A stretch of DNA of 8,042 nucleotides from JBDTMC01 sp039934475. GTDB taxonomy: Bacteria > Acidobacteriota > Terriglobia > Bryobacterales > Bryobacteraceae. Location: contig JBDTMC010000366.1 of assembly GCA_039934475.1 (NCBI GenBank), forward strand, positions 1 to 8,042, read 5' to 3'. The first letter of the stretch is position 1. Each line of letters begins with the position of its first letter. The notes below the pieces were generated by a model. That model was not told the origin of the DNA and did no database searches. It worked only from the letters and a program-made list of their open reading frames with translations. Made by a program: the position numbers and the translations under genes. Below are positions 1 to 8,042 of this stretch, in pieces.

Positions 1-6
1 AAATGC

Positions 7-47
7 AAAAACGGCCCGCAAGGGGGATCTCCCCCGGCGAGCCGTTT
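7..47 (-). terminator. Rho-independent terminator after the TonB-dependent receptor gene
   Basis: Read on the minus strand, AAACGGC (47 to 41) pairs with GCCGTTT (15 to 9). Inside it a CGC/GCG segment and a GGGGG/CCCCC stem (35-31 with 26-22) close on the tetraloop AGAT, with only a small internal loop between the segments. The 3' arm runs directly into TTTTT (11 to 7). The hairpin begins 21 bases past the receptor stop codon. The T-run lies only on the minus-strand side, so it should end transcription of the receptor gene and, if there is read-through, of the whole three-gene run. A long GC-rich stem followed by a U-tract is the textbook intrinsic terminator form. Confidence 0.88.
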
Positions 48-68
48 CAGTAAACTAACGAGTCGGAA

Positions 69-3000
69 CTAGAAGTTCAACCGCAGCGAAAGCTGGGCCT
101 GACGCTGGGCGCCGAGACCAACCGTGGTCGCCACTGTGGAACTGGCCCGTCCGAATGCGCCTCCGGCGGCCGAACCCGTGTAGGGGTTACCTGGCTGGAT
201 TCCAGTTGTCGACGTCGGCGAAGACGGCAATCCCGCGGCCAGGGTGGCCGGAGGGTTGGCGAAGTTCGCCCGGTTGAAGAGGTTGTAAATCTCACCGCGG
301 AACTCGAGATTCACACGCTCAGTGAAGTTAATCCGCTTGTGCACCGTGAAATCCAACTGCGACAAGCTGGGGCCCACATAAGCGTTGCGGCCCAGGTTGC
401 CGAAGCTGCCAGGAGAAGGAATCATGAAGGCGGCGGGGTTGAGGTAGATGCGCTTATCCTGCCCTGTTATATACGGGCTGACGCCAGCCACCGCATCGGG
501 ACGGCGAACACCTCGCGAAGCGCCGCCACCAGGCGTATTGATAACTGCCTGCGTCCACACATGACCGTTGGTAACAACCGGGCTGGTGTAGATCTTGCCA
601 TCGCGCGTATCCTGATACACAACGTCGGCGCGTGTGATGCGCAGGTCGATGGGAACACCAGTACGGTAGTTTACAACACCACCCACTTCCCAGCCGCCGA
701 GGATCTTGTCCGCCGCTCCGGACAGCCGTACAGCCTTGCCTTGGCCAATCGGAAGCTCGTATAACGCCGTGGCGTTCACGGAGTGGCGGACATCGTATAG
801 GTTATTGCCGTAGTCGGCGGCGAAGCTGTAGTTGTTGGCGGCGGTGAGGGCTTCATTGGAGCCCTCGCTGTTGCCGATGCTGCGGCCCCAGGTGTGCGCC
901 ACGCCGAAGGTCAGACCCTTGGAAAAGCGGCGGTTGATCGTCGTCTGCAAGGAGTTGTAGTGATCGTTGCCGCCGGATGTCTTGTAGTCGATCTCGGCGA
1001 AGCGGCCGCCGAATTCGCGCGTCACAATCGCGGCGCCCGTAGTTGGGTTTGTCCCAACGTTTGTGATCTTGTTGGCGATGGAACGGAGGAACAGGTTGCG
1101 CCCCTGGCTACCGACATACGCCGCCGTCAACAGGGTGCCCGTGGGCAGCACCTGCTGCACGGAGAACGTGTAAGACAGAATCTGTTCCGGAATCTTGTAG
1201 CCGGGAGCATAAGCGCGCGGCTGGAATCCAAGAGTCGGGCTGTTGATGTCGTAGTTGTCCACGACCGACTGCGTGTTCAGAGGGAACGCAATGTTGCTGC
1301 TGAGCGTGCGCGAGATACGATCCGACTCGGCCGGCTGAATCTGATCTTCGCCCTGGCCGTTACCGAAAAAGTAGCCGCCGCCAATCCGAAACACCGTATT
1401 CTGCTTCAATGCCTTTGGCGCGAAGGAGATGCCCAGGCGCGGTGCGAAGTTCAGCTTCGACGATTGATAGTAGGGCGTGTCCGAGGGATCGATCTGACCG
1501 GTTACCACGTTGAAATTCACGTTCCGGTTGTCCTGTTCGTGCATGACGCCGAAATACTCGTACCGCAAGCCATAGCTGAGCGTAAGTTCCGGGGTAAGCT
1601 TCCACTCATCCTGCGCGTAGAAGATATCGAACTGGTTCGCCAGGTGGCGCGGCCCGGTGGCGCCGCCATTCCACGGACTGGGCGAACTGGCATCCGCGTT
1701 GAACTGGATGGAAGCAGGATTATTGTTTAGAAGATCGCCGATGCTGTTGAACGTGTAAGTCGTGCCGGCGAAGCGATCGGTCTTCAAACGGAGGGGACGA
1801 ATCTCCGCACCCAGCTTGACGTTATGGTTGCCCTTCACCCAGGAAAAAGTATCCATGATTGGAGTTTCCCAGTTGGTGTAAGGTTGCTGGCGCGTATTGT
1901 AGGCGCTGTTGGCGCGAATCAGGCCGCCGAGAGTGGCGGCGCCGGCGGAAGCGCCTTGGCTCGCGATTCCCGGGATCGCAACTGAGCCAGTAAAACTCAC
2001 GGCGAGAGAAGCGAGATCCAAACCAGCGACAGGCGCGACTACACCGCTCGATCGGGTCTTGTAGGCGTTCAGTCCCACCTTCACTTCGTTGATCATGGTC
2101 GGGGACAAGATACGCGTCCAATTCAGCATTGCGTTCTGAGGTACGGCGGTGAAGGCCTGGCCGCGCCCCGTCACGCTCAAAGGGTCGAAAGACTCGCCCT
2201 GGTCCCGGAAATACCGCAGACCAAAGGAGTTCTTGTCGCTGGCGCGATAGTCGAGGCGCATTGAGCCATAGTGCTCGTCCACCCTGCTGGCTGAGTTGAG
2301 ATAGGCAATGTCGAGCAGGGAGTTGCTCGATGGGGTGGTTCCCACCGGATAAGCATTTATCAACGGCAGGACAGCCGCGATCTTCGGATTCGTGGCCGCG
2401 TTGGCCGTCGCGGTGGCGCGTGCCGAAACGCTGGGTACGGTCTCCACCAGATTCACGCCGGCCCGCTGGGACAGATTCTCAAGGGCCGCGAAGAAGAACA
2501 ACTTGTCCTTCTTAATAGGACCTCCGATGGAACCGCCCCACTGATTGAGGCGCAATGGCGACTTGGTGTTGCCATCGAAGAAGTTGCGAGCGTCGAAAGC
2601 GTTGTTGCGAACGTATTCGAACACGCCACCGTGGACGGCATTGCCACCAGACTTCGTTACCACCGTCACCTGGCCGCCGGTGCCCGTACCGAACTCGGCC
2701 GGGTAGTTGCTCGACTCCACGCGGAACTCCTGCACGTTCTCCAGACTGGATTGCAGACGGAAGTTCGAAGAGCTTTCTCCGTTCAGGTTGCCGGGGGAAC
2801 TGTCGATAATGGAACCCGCCGAAACCCCGTCGATCTTGATCACGTTCTGCTGGTTGGAGCGACCGCTAAAGCGGATGTTGTCAAAGGAGCCGCCGCCCGC
2901 CGTCTGAGCACCTGGGGCAAGCAGATACAACTGGGAAAGCTGACGGCCATTCAATGGCAACGTCGCTACTTCGCGTTCGTTGACGTTGGCGCCCACACGG

Positions 3001-3395
3001 GCCGAACTCGTGTCGATCACTGCCAGTTCGCCACCGTTGACGGTGACTTCCTGTGTCATCGATGCGGGCTGAAGCACCAGATTGAGGTTACGCTCCTGCC
3101 CGGCTGTAATGGTGATTCCGGTATACTCCGTCGGTCCCAGACCGCCGGACTTGGTGACAACCCTGTACGAGGCGGGCGCGAGGTTCGTAACTACATACAG
3201 CCCGTTCTCATTCGTCGTGACGGTGCGCTCATCACCTGTCTTCTCGCTGGTGACTTTTACTTCTGCCGCCGGCACGACAGCGCCCGTCGTATCGGCCACT
3301 TGACCCACAAGGCGCCCTTGGCCACTTTGGCCAAACACGGCGACATTCATGGCGGCGGAGAGGGCGAACATCAGGAATATTTTGGAAAGTTTCAT
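69..3395 (-). CDS. Oar-like TonB-dependent outer-membrane receptor with N-terminal carboxypeptidase-regulatory-like domain
   Basis: Predicted outer-membrane beta-barrel that binds or imports an unknown ligand using TonB energy. Residue numbers count from the longest ORF start at 3470. A Sec signal peptide begins at Met26 (MKLSKIFLMFALSAAMNVAV), with likely cleavage after VFG47. Residues 53-134 are a CarboxypepD_reg/Cna-B-like beta-sandwich. A plug follows at about 137-275, with QEVTVNG, LPLNGRQLSQL, IKIDGV and GTGGQVTVVTKSGG. The rest is a very long barrel (SIGGPIKKDKLFFF, APRLGISF, EIYNLFNRANF) ending in LSLRLNF, with the C-terminal Phe expected for Bam-assembled barrels. At about 1,100 residues it has the size of acidobacterial Oar-like receptors. 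I chose the start at 3395 because the signal peptide begins there; the 25 residues before it (from the ATG at 3470) are polar and would mask it. Neither start has a clear Shine-Dalgarno sequence. The ligand cannot be deduced. The frame is intact throughout. Confidence 0.93.
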   Translation of the reverse strand: MKLSKIFLMFALSAAMNVAVFGQSGQGRLVGQVADTTGAVVPAAEVKVTSEKTGDERTVTTNENGLYVVTNLAPASYRVVTKSGGLGPTEYTGITITAGQERNLNLVLQPASMTQEVTVNGGELAVIDTSSARVGANVNEREVATLPLNGRQLSQLYLLAPGAQTAGGGSFDNIRFSGRSNQQNVIKIDGVSAGSIIDSSPGNLNGESSSNFRLQSSLENVQEFRVESSNYPAEFGTGTGGQVTVVTKSGGNAVHGGVFEYVRNNAFDARNFFDGNTKSPLRLNQWGGSIGGPIKKDKLFFFAALENLSQRAGVNLVETVPSVSARATATANAATNPKIAAVLPLINAYPVGTTPSSNSLLDIAYLNSASRVDEHYGSMRLDYRASDKNSFGLRYFRDQGESFDPLSVTGRGQAFTAVPQNAMLNWTRILSPTMINEVKVGLNAYKTRSSGVVAPVAGLDLASLAVSFTGSVAIPGIASQGASAGAATLGGLIRANSAYNTRQQPYTNWETPIMDTFSWVKGNHNVKLGAEIRPLRLKTDRFAGTTYTFNSIGDLLNNNPASIQFNADASSPSPWNGGATGPRHLANQFDIFYAQDEWKLTPELTLSYGLRYEYFGVMHEQDNRNVNFNVVTGQIDPSDTPYYQSSKLNFAPRLGISFAPKALKQNTVFRIGGGYFFGNGQGEDQIQPAESDRISRTLSSNIAFPLNTQSVVDNYDINSPTLGFQPRAYAPGYKIPEQILSYTFSVQQVLPTGTLLTAAYVGSQGRNLFLRSIANKITNVGTNPTTGAAIVTREFGGRFAEIDYKTSGGNDHYNSLQTTINRRFSKGLTFGVAHTWGRSIGNSEGSNEALTAANNYSFAADYGNNLYDVRHSVNATALYELPIGQGKAVRLSGAADKILGGWEVGGVVNYRTGVPIDLRITRADVVYQDTRDGKIYTSPVVTNGHVWTQAVINTPGGGASRGVRRPDAVAGVSPYITGQDKRIYLNPAAFMIPSPGSFGNLGRNAYVGPSLSQLDFTVHKRINFTERVNLEFRGEIYNLFNRANFANPPATLAAGLPSSPTSTTGIQPGNPYTGSAAGGAFGRASSTVATTVGLGAQRQAQLSLRLNF

Positions 3396-3443
3396 AGGGA
3401 TTTGAGAGGATCCGTCGAGGGGAAACCGCCCCACTTGGACCCC

Positions 3444-3460
3444 ACGCGGTTCTACCGCGT
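3444..3460 (-). repeat. Perfect 7-bp inverted repeat in the receptor leader
   Basis: ACGCGGT and ACCGCGT are separated by AGA on the minus strand, a perfect 7-bp stem with a 3-base loop. It lies 48 bases upstream of the preferred receptor start at 3395. If translation begins at 3470 instead, it lies inside the first codons. A smaller GGGG/CCCC inverted repeat (3432-3429 with 3422-3419, 6-base loop) follows between it and the start. It could be an mRNA hairpin affecting translation or a DNA-binding operator. The sequence does not decide between these. Confidence 0.5.
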
Positions 3461-3526
3461 AATTGCTCATCCGATTGAAACAGTAACAAGGAGGGTTTAA
3501 CGGAACATGGCGATTAGGTAACGAAC

Positions 3527-3554
3527 GTGTGAATATGACAATCCACAGTCACAC
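3527..3554. repeat. Inverted repeat GTGTGA-N16-TCACAC upstream of the receptor gene
   Basis: On the plus strand GTGTGA (3527-3532) is the exact reverse complement of TCACAC (3549-3554), with 16 bases between. It sits just downstream of the candidate promoter at 3565-3594 and would lie at the 5' end of that transcript. Half-sites about two helical turns apart suit a dimeric regulator, but a 6-bp match in a 160-bp gap can also arise by chance. Confidence 0.3.
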
Positions 3555-3564
3555 AACTGCTTGA

Positions 3565-3594
3565 ATGATACCCGGAAAGGACGAACCGGGACAA
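3565..3594 (-). promoter_or_regulatory. Candidate sigma70-type promoter for the receptor gene
   Basis: On the minus strand TTGTCC (3594-3589) is followed after 18 bases by TATCAT (3570-3565). These match the -35 and -10 consensus at 4 of 6 and 5 of 6 positions. Transcription would start near 3558 and give a leader of about 160 bases to the start at 3395. The spacer contains the inverted repeat at 3571-3590. The assignment rests on consensus similarity only. The receptor could instead be read from the upstream operon, as no terminator separates them. Confidence 0.3.
3571..3590. repeat. Short inverted repeat CCCGG-N10-CCGGG in the intergenic region
   Basis: CCCGG (3571-3575) and CCGGG (3586-3590) form a perfect 5-bp inverted repeat around 10 bases. 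It fills most of the spacer of the candidate promoter. No T-run follows on the minus strand (the next bases are TATCATTC), so it is not a convincing terminator for the DUF1501 gene. A repressor site within the promoter is possible but speculative. Confidence 0.3.
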
Positions 3595-3612
3595 ACACCA
3601 ATGCTCGAAACA

Positions 3613-3624
3613 GGCTAGCTAGCC
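3613..3624. repeat. Perfect 12-bp palindrome just after the DUF1501 stop
   Basis: GGCTAGCTAGCC is a perfect palindrome with no central spacer and contains two CTAG tetramers. It starts 4 bases beyond the DUF1501 stop codon on the minus strand. Having no loop, it is a better candidate protein-binding DNA site than RNA hairpin, and no T-run follows. CTAG is generally under-represented in bacterial genomes, so two in a palindrome is mildly notable. No regulator was recognised for it. Confidence 0.35.
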
Positions 3625-3628
3625 GGCC

Positions 3629-5032
3629 TCAAGCCAGAAGCTTGGTGACGACGTTGCCTTCCACATCCGTGAGCCGGAAGTCGCGGCCTTGGAAGCGGTA
3701 TGTGAGTTTCGTGTGTTCCAAACCCAAAACGTGCAGCATGGTGGCTTGCAGGTCATGGACCGATACGGCGTCCTCGACGACGTTGTAGCCCACATCGTCG
3801 GTTTTGCCCACTGTGACTCCAGGCTTGATGCCGCCTCCGGCCAGCCACATGGTGAACGCGCGTGCGTGGTGATCCCGCCCGAGGAACTTTGTGCCGCCGC
3901 GTGCTTCGTTCATCGGCGTCCGCCCGAACTCACCGCCCCATACGACAAGAGTAGTATCCAGCAGTCCTCTTTGCTTCAGATCCTGCACCAATGCGGCTGC
4001 CGCGCGGTCGGTCTCCCTACAGAGGCCGGACAACCGGTTCACGATGTCCTCTTCGCCCGAGCTCCCGTGAGTATCCCAGCCACGGTGGTAGCACTGCACC
4101 ATACGGACACCCCGCTCCACCATGCGGCGCGCCAGTAAGCAGTTGTTTCCAAAGGTGTTCTTGCCTGGCTCCGTCTCATAGAGCTTGTGTATCGATTCTG
4201 GTTCCTTCGAGATATCCGCCAATTCGGGAACGCTCATTTGCATGCGGAAGGCAAGTTCGTACGACGCAATTCGCGCCGCCACTTCGGGATCGCCAACGTC
4301 GGCTTGGTGCGATGTATTCAGATCCTTCAGCAAATCCAATGACTTACGGCGAGTATCGCGGCTTACGCCGTCAGGATTCGACAAAAATAGTACCGGATCT
4401 CCCGAGCGCCGGAATTCGACACCCTGATATCCTGACGGCAGGAAGCCGTTTCCCCACAACGACTTGCCGCCGTCGGGAGCGTTTCGGCCACTCATCAGAA
4501 CGACGAAACCGGGCAAATCCTTGTTCTCACTGCCGATGCCATACGTCAGCCACGACCCTATGCTCGGCCGACCGGGAATCTGATGCCCGGTATTCATAAA
4601 CAACTGCGCCGGAGCGTGGTTGAACTGGGTGGTGTGCAGGCTCCGTACAACCGCGATGTCGTCGGCGATGGTGCTGAGATGTGGCATCAGGTTCGACATC
4701 TCGATCCCGCTTTGGCCGAACTTGCGAAACGTGTGAGGCGACCCCAACAGCTTCGGGACACCCTTGATGAACGCGAACCTTTCGCCCTTGATCAACTCCT
4801 CCGGGCACGGCTGGCCATCAAACTTGTTCAAATCCGGCTTGTAGTCGAAGAGGTCGAGCTGCGACGGTGCTCCCGCCATGAACAAGAAGATGACGTTCTT
4901 CGCTTTGGGGGCGAAATGCGGCTTCTGCGCCAGCGCCTGCTGCATGGAGGCCATGGCAACAGAGCCGAGCCCGAAGCCCGTCGATTGAAAGAAATGCCGC
5001 CGCGTAATTGCCAGTTTGTTGTCTTCGAGCAT
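3629..5032 (-). CDS. DUF1501 family protein, Tat-exported, alkaline phosphatase/sulfatase-like fold
   Basis: Complete 467-residue protein of the DUF1501 family, whose biochemical function is not established. It is placed among the alkaline phosphatase/sulfatase-like proteins. A twin-arginine signal is plain: TRRHFFQ at 10-16, a hydrophobic stretch at 17-35, and an ALA cleavage site at 33-35, implying export of a folded protein. Conserved segments include FLFMAGAPSQLDLFD (49-63), FNHAPAQLFMNTG (137-149), WDTHG (319-323), GGEFGRTP (366-373), GRDHH (385-389) and VHDLQATMLHVLGL (425-438). The Asp/His-rich motifs resemble the metal-ligand pattern of that superfamily, but metal binding is inferred. 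The start at 5032 is fixed by AAGGAG six bases upstream. The gene follows the haem protein stop by 3 bases, matching the recurrent pairing of DUF1501 with DUF1549/DUF1553 proteins. It should act in the periplasm, probably on or with its neighbour's substrate. Length and motifs look intact. Confidence 0.93.
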   Translation of the reverse strand: MLEDNKLAITRRHFFQSTGFGLGSVAMASMQQALAQKPHFAPKAKNVIFLFMAGAPSQLDLFDYKPDLNKFDGQPCPEELIKGERFAFIKGVPKLLGSPHTFRKFGQSGIEMSNLMPHLSTIADDIAVVRSLHTTQFNHAPAQLFMNTGHQIPGRPSIGSWLTYGIGSENKDLPGFVVLMSGRNAPDGGKSLWGNGFLPSGYQGVEFRRSGDPVLFLSNPDGVSRDTRRKSLDLLKDLNTSHQADVGDPEVAARIASYELAFRMQMSVPELADISKEPESIHKLYETEPGKNTFGNNCLLARRMVERGVRMVQCYHRGWDTHGSSGEEDIVNRLSGLCRETDRAAAALVQDLKQRGLLDTTLVVWGGEFGRTPMNEARGGTKFLGRDHHARAFTMWLAGGGIKPGVTVGKTDDVGYNVVEDAVSVHDLQATMLHVLGLEHTKLTYRFQGRDFRLTDVEGNVVTKLLA

Positions 5033-5035
5033 GGT

Positions 5036-8042
<3,007 letters not shown>

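Noticed and set aside
894..1730. Plus-strand ORF of 278 codons opposite the receptor barrel
   Set aside because: A shadow of the receptor reading frame; the composition is implausible for a protein and there are no motifs.
2631..3500. Plus-strand ORF of 289 codons opposite the receptor N-terminus
   Set aside because: It is fully antisense to a gene with clear domain structure. Its protein is rich in Arg and His with no recognisable motif, as expected for shadow frames in GC-rich DNA.
3527..3554. CRP/FNR-like operator (TGTGA...TCACA)
   Set aside because: The half-sites are recognisable, but the inner TGTGA and TCACA are 16 bases apart rather than the 6 of a CRP site, so only a generic inverted repeat is claimed.
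3571..3590. Intrinsic terminator after the DUF1501 gene
   Set aside because: The stem is only 5 bp with a 10-base loop, and no T-run follows on the minus strand.

Overview
The window looks like a chromosomal piece of an acidobacterium, most likely of the Bryobacterales/Solibacter type. This is inferred from three things: the high-GC coding sequence, a very large Oar-like TonB-dependent receptor with an N-terminal carboxypeptidase-regulatory-like domain, and a planctomycete-type cytochrome (PSCyt1/DUF1549/DUF1553) protein paired with a DUF1501 protein. Planctomycetes and Verrucomicrobia carry the latter pair too, but the receptor (LPLNGRQ plug motif, long barrel ending in Phe) is typical of Acidobacteria. 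No taxonomic marker gene is present.

All three genes are on the minus strand, so transcription runs from high to low coordinates. At the right edge (5036 to beyond 8042) lies a 5'-truncated multidomain haem protein. In order it has the tail of one PSCyt1 domain, a complete second PSCyt1 with CYNCH, DUF1549 with CSQCH, a coiled-coil and beta-rich middle part, and DUF1553. Three bases after its stop comes a DUF1501 gene (3629-5032) with a twin-arginine signal peptide. Its Shine-Dalgarno sequence lies inside the last codons of the haem gene, so the two are almost certainly translationally coupled. A non-coding stretch of about 160-230 bp (3396/3471-3628) follows. It has no convincing terminator but holds several inverted repeats and one possible promoter. 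Last is the TonB-dependent receptor (69-3395, or to 3470), closed by a strong Rho-independent terminator at 7-47.

Taken together, the window encodes a cell-envelope module. It comprises an outer-membrane import or binding barrel, a Tat-exported protein of the alkaline phosphatase/sulfatase-like fold group, and an exported multi-haem protein of unknown enzymology. The substrate cannot be read from the sequence. The haem protein/DUF1501 pair is a known but functionally uncharacterised association. Its linkage to the receptor under one terminator is suggestive only, because such receptors are abundant in these genomes. There are no RNA genes, mobile elements or CRISPR arrays, and no gene-free stretch exceeds 300 bases.
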